NCBI GenBank assembly: GCA_037952775.1
Contig: JBANAY010000001.1
Location: 2,108,001 to 2,172,000 of the forward strand
Direction of reading: 5' to 3'
DNA length: 64,000 bases
Source of the DNA: Clonostachys chloroleuca
Lineage: Eukaryota > Ascomycota > Sordariomycetes > Hypocreales > Bionectriaceae
Under the pieces are notes generated by a model. The model saw only the letters and a program-made list of their open reading frames with translations, had not been told where the DNA came from and searched no databases. Each line of letters begins with the position of its first letter. The first letter of the stretch is position 1. A program made the translations under genes and the position numbers. Shown in pieces: positions 23,701 through 35,325 of the stretch.

Positions 23701-24837
23701 GTCCGCGGCTTGCTCCCAAAAGACGGGCACCGAACCTCGGATTTGAGCGTATGAAAAGGCCACCCCGGCTGGTGACCAGAATGTTGTCTCCGTTTCCACA
23801 AAATTCGCCACATGGCCGTCGTCGTCTATGCCACGAGAGTTGAAACGTGTTCCCGCTCGACGGCAAGAAAGGCGGGACGTGAGCGTCAGGTATGAAGGCA
23901 TACCCGTCTTAGCTCTGAGCGGTGATGAGTTCTGAGGTATTGTCATTGTCTTACAGAAACCTCGGAACGCCGAGGTCAGGATTCGCGAAGCATCAAGCGC
24001 CTCACGCTCTTGTGACATTAACCTGGAGCGAAATTTCACCAGGGGTTTGATCATGTAGGAGTTCCAGAGGAACGCATCATCAAAATTGTCAATCTCGAAA
24101 GAGTCCGAGTTCATTGGCCTAGACAGCGAACGGTTAGCCCTCAAGGTGCTCCCAATACAAAGGCGGATTAGAAATTTCCCTCCTTACCTGTCTTGCATAC
24201 GGTTGGTAACATCAAAGTCTGTGCTGTAATAGAAGGAGCCATTGCTTAAAAGCTTTCGTAGTTCATGGCACGGATGCTCAGGGAGGACATCCCGCCTGCT
24301 CAAGTTCTGACCGTACGGCGAGTTCTGGGCATAGGTAGAGACCGCATCGGACATTTCGGGCTCGACAGCGTCAAGAGGGACAACATCATCGTAGTCGGCA
24401 CTGCTGAGGCAGTAGAAGGCTACGCCCCCGATCTGCTCAACCGTCTCGCCTGGGCGCACGCTTGCAACCCTCGCGGCTTGGGTAATAATGGACAGGAAGA
24501 CCTCCCCATTCACAGCAATGAGGCCCAAGGTCCCGTATACCGGTCGGTGAGAGAGGGGGCGGTAATCTTTAAGGAGTTTCTGTGTGACAGGAGTGAATTC
24601 CACCATGCACTTGGCCGATGTGGAATCACCCGCGCCGTTCCGGCCGCGGTTCGAGTGGAGAGAGGCGTGGGAGCCATTTGGAGCGAAGTCGCTTGAGGAG
24701 GAGCTATAGCGCAGGATCAGGGTATGGGACGAGGAGACAATGGCGATCGATCGGTGCGGGTGGTCGCGAATATACAGCTCGCTCGACTTCTCGGGCGCTG
24801 GAGCCTGGATGCTCCAGGTCCCAGGCGATTGATCCAT
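20783..24837 (-). CDS. Synaptojanin-type phosphoinositide phosphatase (SAC1-like plus inositol 5-phosphatase domains)
   Basis: The protein removes phosphates from phosphoinositides, mainly PI(4,5)P2 through its 5-phosphatase and PI3P/PI4P through its SAC domain, and in yeast (Inp51-53) acts in endocytosis and actin control. Exons: 24837-24188, 24118-22296, 22229-22010, 21938-20783, giving 1282 aa. The N-terminal SAC domain has an intact CX5R-type core, NCLDCLDRTN, near residue 500. The 5-phosphatase domain starts at WVGTFNLNGRT (about 645) and carries WLGDFNYRIG (about 826), PAWTDRIL (about 902) and SDHRPVYA (about 929). The C-terminus is disordered and proline-rich with an NPF motif near 1034, the classic EH-domain ligand. 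The start at 24837 (MDQSPGTWSIQAP) lies just before the conserved LYIRDHPHRSIAIVSS strand; an in-frame ATG at 24996 would add 53 residues of unremarkable sequence. Which yeast paralogue it matches is not resolved. Confidence 0.94.
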
Positions 24838-26269
24838 GTTGTCGAGACGGAGATCATCGGCGAGAGGGACGAGGAATGTCGGGTGCGATTCTCGGGCGCT
24901 TTTTTCTGCTGGAGGAAGCCACCTATTGTGCCATTGCTGGGACAAGGAGACCTTTCTTTGTAGTTTCAGAGATTCATGTGGAGTGCTGACATTCAATGCG
25001 AGGTCGTGCTGATTGTTTCCCAGAGAGCAATAGCAAGGACCCTTGCCTCGACTTGCCTCACTTAGTTCACGGTTTAGTGGGGGGAATGTTCAGCACCAAG
25101 AAATGACGTGGGTTGAGTCAGTTCTGTCCTTATCTTCCATCACTAATAGCTTCTTCCCCAGCATCACTATACTTAGGCTTTCATACGGCACATGAGTGGC
25201 GGGCGACGGCACAAGTGCTCCTCATGCAATGATACAGGTGCTATTCTTGGGGTTGGGCAGACACGTGCCCTCTGCATAACTGAAGCCTCGCTCCGGTGCC
25301 AGCGATCCAAGATAAAGCAAATATGTTTGTCTCCAGCATTTCATGCTTCGTCTACGTGTAGTCCTACGACATAAGGGTTGGTAATGGGAAGAGGCCTCTG
25401 AATAGTGTCATTGGCCACAGCAGAAATCATGCGTTTGAAGTGCCCTCAGTGGTGCCAGCAAACTGGCTAGACAAGATGGGCCACCACGACACCTGTACGA
25501 CTGGAGGGAGGTGAGGAAATTGGCACGTACGTGGGAGGCTCCCAGAGATCTTCCCCGTGCAATTGGCATTCACAGAAAAGGATAGAATTCTATGCAATGT
25601 AATTGAGTTAGTGGGAAGGACATGAGAGTATAAAAAGAAGAGGCAAGCAAGATGAGCGAATGGTAAATATCTGAGGGGGGTTGAAGAGTGAATAATGAGG
25701 ATAAAAGTGTCTTTGACAAGGCTTCAGATTCGATATTGAGATCATGCTCCTTATAAAGGGGCGTTCATTCTCTTCCTATCATATATTTATGTGTTGAAAT
25801 CATCACGAGCCGATAAATAATGAAGAAACTTTCAACTCTCAAGTGGAGCTCAGGCATCTTGATAAAGTCCGGCTTCATGCTTGCTGAGTCATCCTGCACC
25901 GTCTGTAGGATAACCCGCTTATGTGCATGGACCTGCTCACCACAGCCTCAGGTACCCACCAGCCTGCATGTTGACACCGCGCCACCCAATAAAAACAAAT
26001 CTGAAGAGTATCTGAGGAGCTTCTGAGACCAGCCTTCAACGCAGCCTCAGCGCACCTCTTCCCTGCCAGGCGCTACAACTAGCAGTAGCTTGAGCTAACA
26101 TCAACCTAGGAAAGCCCCAGTCAAATTTCCAGGCGGGTCGTCGAACCTCCCATCTTTCTCCATTCGCATCTTCAACAACCTTCCTGTTCATCACCTTACT
26201 CCGACCAACCAAGCTTTAACCATTGCATCCTAGCTCACTCCGCACCTCATTCGTCCGCCTTGCGTCGCC
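24838..26269. promoter_or_regulatory. Divergent intergenic region between synaptojanin and PRP39
   Basis: 1.4 kb between two divergently transcribed genes. The last 150 bases before 26270 are pyrimidine-rich and fit the PRP39 leader. No credible coding frame or RNA gene seen. Confidence 0.45.
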
Positions 26270-28577
26270 ATGAGTGATTTCGCTCATTTTGGCGGCTCCG
26301 AGGAGGAGTACGCCGCAATTCGCAAGCACAATGCTGATGTGGTAAGGATAGCACGCGAGCTTTCGCATTGGCTCTGGGTGTTGAATGACCATTTACTGAC
26401 GGCTTATTCTAAATAGGAGGCGAACCCGGACAGCTTCGAGCACTGGGAGGCCCTGATCGCAGCTTGCGAAGCACTCGAGGGCGGCATCAACCGCAACTCC
26501 AGCCCCGCCGCTCTCGAGACATTTCGAGATGCATACGACCGCTTCCTTCACAAGTTCCCACTTCTCTTCGGGTACTGGTCGAAGTATGCAGAGTTCGAGT
26601 TTAGCATCGCTGGACCCGAGTCTGCCGAGATGGTGAGAACGAACGCTCCCGACCGAACGCCGTCGAGAGAAAATGAGCTCATGCGCGTACACATTCTAGG
26701 TTTATGAGCGAGGCGTGGCCAGCGTCTCGAACTCGGTTGATCTCTGGCTCGCGTACTGTAACTTCAAGACCGAGACCACACACGACCCCCAACTGGTCAG
26801 AGAGTAAGTTGTATCTGCTGGCGCTGGTGACCTTTCCCATCTCCTATGTCATCCCTATTTCCTATGTCACCGAATCGGTTGCCTTCGCGCGAGTCCCAGC
26901 CAGAGATACCTTCCTATCAGCCCTCCCTTCCAGACCCCCCTCCCCCGATCCTGTGTCGTCTGACTTTGTTCAGATAACTGTGCTTGCTCATTTCCAGCTT
27001 CCCGTCGCGTCTCGATCGTCCCCTCCCAGCTCGGATCCGTCTTGTCGAGTTGCTCTGTTATCATCTGTCCCTCTGTACTGCTGCTCTACCCCTCCCCATC
27101 CTCAATGTCCCTTACCACACTCGAACATCACCGCTGACTTGTCAGACTATTTGAGCGAGGCGCCAACGCTGTTGGACTTGACTTCATGGCCCATATCTTC
27201 TGGGACAGATATATCGATTATGAAGGCCTCCAAGAAGCACATGACCGAATCTATGCCCTTCATGCCCGTGTGGTTCGCATTCCTTTGCATCAATATGCTC
27301 GATACTACGAGCGATTCCGCGTTTTGGCTCTTGAGCGCCCTCTAACAGAGCTTGCATCTGCAGACATCATCGCTAAATTCCGATCCGAAGTAGAGAGCGA
27401 ATACAATGCGCGTGGGATCGGCGAGCAAGCTGGGGAGGCCATGGAACGTGAGATCCGCACCAAAGTTGACGCAATGTTCTACGAGATCTTTGCCTCTACT
27501 CAAGGGGAAGTGGGCAAGAGATGGACGTATGAAGCCGAGATTAAGCGTCCGTACTTTCACGTCACAGAACTTGACCAGCAGCAACTCAGCAACTGGCAAA
27601 AGTATCTGGACTTTGAGGAACAGGAGGGTGATTTCGCTCGAATCACCACCTTGTACGAGCGATGCTTGACTACATGCGCCCTTTACGAAGAATTTTGGCT
27701 TCGCTATGCCCGATGGATGTCTGGCCAAGACGGGAAGGAGGAGGAAGTGCGTAACATCTACAGACGAGCATGCACCGTATTTGTTCCAGTCAGCCGACCC
27801 GGAATCCGCCTCCAGTGGGCTTACTTTGAGGAGGCTTTCGGCCGCGTCGACGTTGCACTTGCTATCCACGAGGCCCTCTTGGACAAGATTCCCGACTGTA
27901 TTGAGATAGTTACATCCTGGGCGAACGTTGCTCGTCGCCAGTCCGGCCTGGAGGCGGCGGTTCAAGTGTACAGGGATCAGATTGATACCCCAACGGTTGA
28001 CCTCTACACTAAAGCCGCTCTGGTAGCCGAATGGGCTTACTTGCTTTGGAAGACAAACCGCTCCGCTGATGAAGCGCGGGCAGTCTTCTTGAAGAATGTA
28101 CAGTGGTATGCTGATAGTCGCATCTTCTGGGATCGATGGTTTCAGTTCGAGTTGGAGCAACCTGGAGATGGAGAACAGGAGGAGCGTGTGGCCCACGTGT
28201 TTGAAGATCTCCGCAACAAGAGTCGCCTGCCAACTGCTCTGAAGCTCGAGTACACGAAGCAATACCTGGAATTTCTCGTTCAACGCGGCAGCAAGGACGC
28301 GATGAAGACCTACCTACAGGTCGACCGTGAGATGTTCGGGTAAGTTCTTTTCAGCCCTACTTATCCATTGTATTGTTTTGACCTAACTGATACCCATCGC
28401 AGGCCAACTTCTGTCTCGTATGCCTCGAGATCTGGTACCAATGCTAAGGAGAACGGTGCCAGCCGAGGCGAGCTGGATGAGCAGTCGGCACGTAAGGCAA
28501 CTGCCAAGTCTTTTGCCTTCTATGAACTTTACGGAGAGCCTACTTCGGATGCACAGATCCCAACAGATTTCAACTGA
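26270..28577 (+). CDS. PRP39: U1 snRNP-associated splicing factor Prp39
   Basis: Prp39 is a HAT-repeat protein of the U1 snRNP that helps in 5' splice-site recognition. Exons: 26270-26341, 26417-26632, 26700-26803, 27146-28339, 28403-28577, giving 586 aa. HAT repeats are visible through the whole protein as spaced W/Y/F pairs: FEHWEALIAACEAL, FGYWSKYAEFE, VDLWLAYCNFK, HIFWDRYIDYE, NWQKYLDFEEQE, EEFWLRYARWM, RLQWAYFEEAFG and RIFWDRWFQFEL. Intron 3 (26804-27145) is 342 nt, unusually long for this locus, but removing it joins LVRE to LFERGANAVGLDFMAH in frame. The C-terminal exon is a short, less conserved tail. Confidence 0.93.
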
Positions 28578-30302
28578 GGAAGTGCGTTCCAGGATTTCGA
28601 TGGATATGGAGTCAATAATTAGGCGTTTCGTTTCTTGTATGAAAACCAAGGGATAGCTTCCTAAACAGACAGGAAGTGGGTGGCTATATTTGTTTTCAAG
28701 AAGGCATTCATGGACTTTTTCCTTTGCTCAAATCTTTCCTTGCTATTACGACATGTCACTTTGAGGACATTTTGATAGTCTTGATAGTCGCTCATGGCCC
28801 AGTGAGCCACGTGCCTCATCTAATTAAGCAATACAATCAATAGGCACAACCAAATCAACGGGGTACATGTGCCAACTTGTACCACCGCTAACTTCAGTGA
28901 CCGATGAGTAGTTGCATTGATTTGTCAGGATGGGGAGCAGGCATGGACCCTTTGCCGGCGAAGGTTTCCCGAACGATTCTGCGGATGAGTGCGGCTGTAG
29001 GTGCCATCTGTGGGTGGCCATGGATGACTCGCAGGGAACAATTCCAAATTCCAAGCCGGGGTCCGTGCCGGCTGATGACAAATAGTGCCAGGCCGCGAAC
29101 AAGCATGAATGGCAGATGTGCCATTTTGCATCGTCAACCGGTAACCGAATTCCCTCCTAGTGATCGACGAGACAGGATTATTCATTCGCCGGGAGTATGC
29201 TAGGGTCTCCCATAATAACCAATTCCAAATCTTTCAGACGTTAGCAGATGCCAAGTCCCCCCCGGCCTTATTAGCCACGGCCGATTACGAGTCATCACTC
29301 CCGTCTGAGGGCCGAGTCATCGCCGGAACTACAAGCGGTACTGAACGGTTCGGTGGTGTTCGGCAACAGGACACCCTCCTCTCAAGCAACCTTTAGGGAG
29401 CTCCCGGCTTGGTCATGCCACCCATGTGTCTGTTCCTGGCCGATCCGTAGGCGCTGTAACACACACACGCGGGACAAGTAGAATAGCTAATGCCCTGATA
29501 GCGCGGTAGCCATCTCACACGTGAATTTCCTTTCCGAAGTGCGGGTCTTCCCTATCAGCCTTCGTCTCCCACTTGTGGCCCCGTCCCCCATTTCCACAGT
29601 GGCATGCCTCGAAACATAGGCCGAAAGTGGCGGGGCAACAGCAAAGGGTGCGGAGAGGAATTCACGAGAGGTTAGTCGAGGGTACTCGGGCTGGCAGCAC
29701 CCTGAACCCTGCCCCGAGCAGCACTAACCTGTCTGATGGTTGCGGGCGCAGATTGTGCTAAACTGCTTGGGGCCAAACTACGTCGTACCTCCACTAGCGT
29801 CGAGGCTCTGCCCCGCTGCCTTAAGCTGGGGCAGCTTCGGGTCAGCCAATGAGGCAATTCCAATTTCAACACACCCCTGCCCATGACTGCTTTCACGGGC
29901 CTCAGTCGAGGTACCTCAAGCCGCTGGCTGCCGAGAAACGTGCTGTCTGACCCGCGGGATGGGTTTCTGTTTTCTATGCCCTTCTGCCCAGCTTTCTCCG
30001 TTCTGCTGTTCATGTTCTTGATCTTCTCTACGTCTTACGCTCTCTCCAGACTCCGGAATTTGCCTAGCACAAACCTGACATTTCCACATAGTAAGTCCTC
30101 CCCTACTCGACGCTTGATATCTCGATTGCTCTGAATTGGCTATTGGCACATGCTCAAGAGGTATACGGGTATACTGTATACATGCAATTTAGCATATGCC
30201 TTTCAATTCCTCTCCCCTAGACACCACAAATAGTCTTAACCCTAATCCTCCATGTCGGCTTTTTACCCGTTGTTCCCTCTGCTAACCACAATATCCAATC
30301 AG
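28578..30302. other. Intergenic region between PRP39 and CCP1
   Basis: 1.7 kb with no credible gene. A CCAAT sequence on the plus strand at about 29846-29850 lies some 450 bases before the CCP1 start. CCAAT boxes bind the HAP complex, which controls respiratory and haem-protein genes, so it is a plausible but unproven control site. No other structure recognised. Confidence 0.4.
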
Positions 30303-31491
30303 ATGGCTTCTGCTGCTCGCACCTTCACTCGCACAGCCGCCCGTGCTGCCACGAGGAACACCTTCGCTGTTGCTCCTCGTCAGGCCTTCCGCCAGCACGG
30401 CCGCCGCTACTACTCCTCCGAACCCGCCAAGCAGTCCTCCTCCTCTTCCCTGCTGCTCGCCCTCGCCGCAGCAGCTGCCGGTGGCGCGGGATACTGGTAC
30501 TACACCGCCAGCGGAGCTCCCTCTGCCGCTTCGGCAAAGATTGTGAACCCAACCAAGGATGACTACCAGAAGGTCTACAACGAGATCGCCAGCCGCCTCG
30601 AGGAGAAGGACGACTACGACGATGGCAGCTTTGGCCCTGTCCTTCTCCGTCTCGCCTGGCACGCCAGTGGTACCTTTGACAAGGCGACCGGTACCGGTGG
30701 AAGCAACGGCGCCACCATGCGCTTCGCTCCCGAGTCTGAGCACGGCGCCAATGCTGGTCTTATCGCCGCTCGTGACTTCCTCGAGCCTGTGAAGGGTGTG
30801 TATTTGACTTCCTTATCCTCAATAACCAATTGGTCTCTCTTAAATCATTTAAAGGTGCAGTCTGAGCTAACAGTTATTTTCTTACCTAGCCAAGTTCCCA
30901 TGGATCACCTACTCTGATCTCTGGATCCTCGGCGGTGTCGCTGCCATCCAGGAGATGCAGGGCCCCATCATCCCCTACCGCCCTGGTCGCTCCGACCGTG
31001 ACGTCGCCGCCTGCACTCCCGACGGTCGTCTCCCTGACGCCACCCAGGGCTCAGACCACCTCCGCAACATCTTCAACCGCATGGGCTTCAACGACCAGGA
31101 GATCGTCGCCCTCTCCGGCGCCCACGCCCTCGGCCGCTGCCACCGCGACCGCTCCGGCTTCGACGGCCCCTGGACCTTCTCCCCCACCGTCTTGACCAAT
31201 GACTTTTACCGCCTCCTGATCGAGGAGAAGTGGCAGTGGAAGAAGTGGGAAGGCCCCAAGCAGTACGAGGACGTGGCCACCAAGACCCTGATGATGCTCC
31301 CCACCGACATGACTCTCGTCACCGACAAGAAGTTCCGGCCCTTCACCGAGAAGTATGCCAAGGACAACGACGCCTTCTTCGCTGACTTCTCCGCCGTCGT
31401 CCTCAAGCTCTTCGAGCTCGGTGTTCCCTTCGCCTCGGGCACTGAGAACCAGCGGTGGACCCTGAAGCCCACCTGGGATGAGTCTAAATAG
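30303..31491 (+). CDS. CCP1: Mitochondrial cytochrome c peroxidase
   Basis: A class I haem peroxidase of the intermembrane space that reduces H2O2 using electrons from cytochrome c. Exons 30303-30795 and 30890-31491 give 364 aa. The N-terminus is an Arg/Ala/Thr-rich mitochondrial presequence followed by a hydrophobic sorting segment ([20 protein letters not shown]), the usual bipartite signal for the intermembrane space. Distal-pocket residues are in RLAWHASGT (Arg116, Trp119, His120), and the proximal His243 is in [11 protein letters not shown]. The GPW tryptophan and the partner Asp in MMLPTDM, which mark true cytochrome c peroxidase rather than ascorbate or catalase-peroxidase, are both present. 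An in-frame upstream start at 30252 would add 17 residues; I prefer 30303 because the presequence begins there. Confidence 0.95.
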
Positions 31492-32659
31492 ATATGCTCT
31501 GATTTCTTTTCTTATCACAAGTCACAGTGGAGAATGCGGCCAACTATGGGCTGAAGAGGGATATCTAGACTGGGTTTTTCTTTTATGTTTTTAGCGTGTG
31601 TTTTCTATGGCCTGTTGGGTCGCAGATCAACGCCCAGGGTTGGGTTAGCTGCGAGCTCCCTCTATTCGTCGCACGATATGGCGTGGGAATGTGACATTGG
31701 GAGCGATGGGAAAGCAATATGTCCTTTGGTTTAGATTAGAGACCTTAGACTATATTAGAATACAAATATACAATTGGGATAGAATTTGTCATGCGATTTG
31801 TCTGTGGTGATTTATTGATGTAGTGTCGTCTTGGACTTGTTGCGAGTTTCGAGACACACTAGAATGACGCAATTATCGGGTATATGAGGCACACTGTCAG
31901 CTCGGATCCGGGCTCTTTTATTACTACGCTAGTGTGAACTGATGGGTGGAATAGGCATACATGATAAGAGATCTTTCGGCCTACAGTCTCCGACTATTGT
32001 CCAGCGAGTTTTCGGTTTCTTATTAATCACCAAGCTTTATAATTGTTGCTGGAGAGCACATTAAGGCGCTGGGTAAGGCGCTGGGTAGGGCGTGGGTGGT
32101 TCTTATCGGGATTTGGTCTCCGTTGTGAAGGACATTTCCCCGCCTATTGATCAGGGTCCATCCCCACATTGTCAAGCGGAATCGGAGGCTATTAAGAGAT
32201 CTCAGAGACCATACTCCGCGATTCCGTATACTCTCTGCGCCCTGCTTATCAATCCTCAGTCGATTTCGGTCTACTCCGCAATTGTAATCGACTATCAACT
32301 AAGAGAGAAATTGGAGAGTTGGCTGGCCTTGAGGGCTTCCTGCTGGACCCGAGGTAGAAAGGGGTTAAAGGGCGGCTCGCTGTCTATTCTATATAAACCA
32401 CCCCCCCCACCTCGTTTACGGGATTTTGCGAGTTTGCGCTCACTCACGCAACTGGTTTCTCTTTCTTTTCGTGCGTCATATAGAGTTGATTTCTGCACCT
32501 CTAGACTTTGTTATTTCAATTTGTTGTTAGACATTGTCAGTTGTCAGCTTCACTATAAGAGCGTCGCGACGCCAACTAGAAAGCGCCCCTTTCCGTTAAC
32601 CTAGAGACAGAGCCAAAACTCTGGGAGGAAACTTACCAGCGCGGGCTCAATTATTCAAC
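31492..32659. other. Intergenic region between CCP1 and the OYE gene
   Basis: 1.2 kb, AT-rich in the first half, with a near-duplicate ggcgctgggta unit at about 32065-32090. The last 150 bases are the likely leader of the OYE gene. No credible coding frame. Confidence 0.45.
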
Positions 32660-33999
32660 ATGGGAGCCTCACCTGATTTGAGCAACCCCGGCGCGGAGGG
32701 CGTCCCCTTCTTCACGCCCGCACAGAACCCACCCGCAGGAACGGCTCTGGACGCATCCACGGCGCCGACCCTGTTCAGGCCGCTCAGGATCCGCGGCGTG
32801 ACGCTGCAGAACCGCTTCGTCGTGTCCCCCATGTGCACCTACAGCGCCCGGGACGGGCACGCCACCGACTTCCACCTCGTCCACCTGGGCCAGTTCGCCC
32901 TCTCCGGCGCCGCGCTGACCATCGTCGAGGCCACGGCCGTCGAGGCGCGCGGGCGCATCTCCCCAAACTGCCTGGGGCTCTGGCAGGACTCCCAGGTCGC
33001 GCCGCTGAGGCGCATCGTCGACTTCGTGCACAGCCAGGGCGGGAAGGCGGGCATCCAGCTCGCGCACGCGGGGCGCAAGGCTAGTACCCTCGCCAGGTGG
33101 GTGATCGATGGGACGGGGGCGAACCTGGCGGATGAGGCTGTCGGCGGGTGGCCTGACGATGTGGTGGCGCCGAGCGCGATTCCTTTCGCTGGGGACTATG
33201 CGACCCCGAAGGCTCTGACGCTGGAGGATATCAAGCGGTTGGTTCAGGGGTTCGCTGATGCTGCGAGGAGGGCTGTGGAGGCTGGGTTTGATGTTATTGA
33301 GATCCATGGTGCGCATGGCTATCTGATTACGCAGTTCCTTTCGAGCCTCACAAACGTAAGTTTTTATGTATCGTTGCTCTACTCTTTCCTGCGGAATGCT
33401 TACAGAGAGAATAGAAACGTACGGATGACTACGGCGGTAGCTTTGAGAACCGGACTCGGTTCCTCAGGGAGGTCGTCGCGGCGGTGCGTGCCGTCATCCC
33501 CGAGTCCACTCCTCTGTGGCTCCGCATCTCGGCGACGGAGTGGATGGAGTATGCGGACAAGGAGTCCTGGAATATCGACGACAGCATCCGCCTAGCCAAG
33601 ATCCTCCCCGGGCTGGCCATCGATGTCCTCGATGTCAGCAGCGGTGGCAACAACAACGACCAGAAGATCAAGGTCCACACGCACTACCAAAGCGACCTTG
33701 CGGGCCAGATTCGAGAGGCCGTGCGGGCAGAGGGGCTGGATCTCAAGATTGCGGCGGTTGGTCAAGTACGGGAGGCCGACGTGGCTCGCGAAATCGTGCA
33801 GCAGAACGGGGATGGCAGGGTCGGCGTCGAGCTGGAGAACGGGCAGGTCACCCGGGCGGACCTTGTGCTCGTGGCCAGGCAGTTCCTCAGAGATCCCCAG
33901 TTTGTATTGAGGGTGGCCGAGGACTTGAACGTAAAGGTCAAGGGTCCTAACCAGTACCACAGGGCGGCTGGCAAGCCCAGGCCGAGGACGAAGATCTAG
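32660..33999 (+). CDS. NADH:flavin oxidoreductase, class III (YqjM-like) old yellow enzyme
   Basis: An FMN-dependent ene-reductase that reduces activated C=C bonds with NAD(P)H; the physiological substrate is unknown. Exons 32660-33355 and 33415-33999 give 426 aa. The barrel begins at LFRPLRIRGVTLQNRFVVSP. The Cys of SPMCTYSA matches the FMN-tuning Cys of the thermophilic-like class. Other signatures are QLAHAGRKAS and the substrate-binding His pair in EIHGAHGYL, followed by TNKRTDDYGGSFENR across the intron and a C-terminal VARQFLRDPQF segment. The acceptor at 33414 is the only one that avoids an in-frame stop. The first 450 bases of coding are strikingly GC-rich and use C/G-ending codons almost exclusively, more than most neighbours, while both flanks are AT-rich. 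Confidence 0.92.
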
Positions 34000-34685
34000 T
34001 CTGGGTTTCCTAAAGGATGGTTGAGTTAGAGTTTCATTCTTACTTTGAAGCGAAGATAGATACTAGAATATTATACAAACAAGCGCTCAAGGTTTCTCGC
34101 AGCTGTTTTGGTTTACCCAGACTTTTTTCTTCTTCTCAATTCTCACACTACGCGCATCAAAGTGCCCGCTCTCCTCGTTCAAAAGCTATCCATTTCCTAC
34201 AAAGTGACTGACATCAAGCATTACATACTCAGAACCTCTAGCATTGGATTTTAGTACAATATCAATACAATATTGTAACAATTAATCAATAATAAACACA
34301 ATGTCGAGCTAAATACTATAGAAGATAATCCTTGATTTTCTTATGATTGCGTTTAATATTATTGATAAGAAAACAAGGTGCCTGACTTGCGTGTACAGAG
34401 CTTATGTTTGTTGTCCCATGTTTTATGTCAGCCGCTTGTCTACCTACATGAATATAGCATGCGTAGGTCAAAAGTCAAAACACGAGCATCGAACTTACTC
34501 ATTGTTTTAATCCAGCCATTGTGATGTGGGTGGCAGCATACCAGAGGGTGGCCAGTATTCTATCGTATAATTAACGCAAAAGCCCCCTCATACGATAATT
34601 TGAGATGACTTTCGATATTGTATCTCAAATTTTCGATAAATTCTAAGCCGCACAAGCAGGTCACCTATATTTCCAACAAAAAACA
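34000..34685. other. AT-rich spacer with a second copy of the MITE-like repeat end
   Basis: Strongly AT-rich between about 34230 and 34380. No credible coding frame. Contains the repeat copy at 34413-34438, listed separately. Confidence 0.5.
34413..34438 (+). repeat. Dispersed copy of the MITE-like terminal repeat
   Basis: 24 of 26 bases match the right terminal repeat at 1328-1353, in the same orientation, with the shared core catgttttatgtcag. AT-rich sequence before it (about 34310-34350) has weak similarity to the interior of the first element (about 1245-1300), so this may be the right end of a diverged or truncated copy. I did not find a matching left end. Confidence 0.45.
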
Positions 34686-35325
34686 ATGGGGGACGGCTCA
34701 TCTCACACGGAAACAACCGCATCACACTGAGAGTGGGACAACGGCTGTTTTATACGACCAAGGAAACTCTCACAGGCGAAAGTGACTATTTTGCAACTCG
34801 TCTCGCTCGTTCGAAAGACACCGACCCGGACGGAATCTATTTCATTGGCAGTGATCCAACCTTGCTCGAGGTGATTCTACGATATCTTCGAACCGGTACG
34901 CCGCCACTCTTTTTTGACCCAGCTACGCAGACGTACGACCTCGCAAAGTACGCTGCTCTGTTATCCGAAGCCCGTTACTTCCAGATCCCTTCGTTAGTGA
35001 CTTGGGTTGTGGAACAGAAATATTTCCAGGTAATCCAAGTTAACACCAAGATTCGAGTTTACGATGAAGAATCATTCCAAAACCTCCCGACTAGCAGCTC
35101 CTCCTCAACCAGCAAGGTGGAATATTTCCAAACCACAGAGATTGAGAGGCGGTTGTGTGCCCACTCGCGTCAGTCGAGGGCGGACACGTGTGTTATTATC
35201 GCTGTTGGGACGATTGCAAGAAAGCGGGGTTATCTGTTACTTATGAGGATAGGCCGTATTTCAGAGTGCTTGCCATTGCACGAACAGTTACGTCCGATCC
35301 TAAAAAGCTCGAGTACTACGGGTAG
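34686..35325 (+). CDS. BTB/POZ (KCTD/T1-like) domain protein with two apparent frameshifts
   Basis: The N-terminal part reads as a T1-type BTB domain: NNRITLRVGQRLFYTTKETL, TGESDYFATRLA, DPTLLEVILRYLRTG and YAALLSEARYFQIPSL. Proteins of this kind assemble as oligomers and often act as cullin-3 adaptors. The ATG at 34686 is out of frame with the domain by one base; a G6 instead of G5 at 34688-34692 would join them. Near 35145-35175 the frame shifts again: from there a different frame reads GGHVCYYRCWDDCKKAG to a stop at 35323, while the original frame runs on as unlikely sequence to 35362. With two bases restored the product is about 213 aa. The first break fits the homopolymer errors seen elsewhere. 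The second is not in a clear homopolymer, so real decay into a pseudogene remains possible. Confidence 0.65.
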
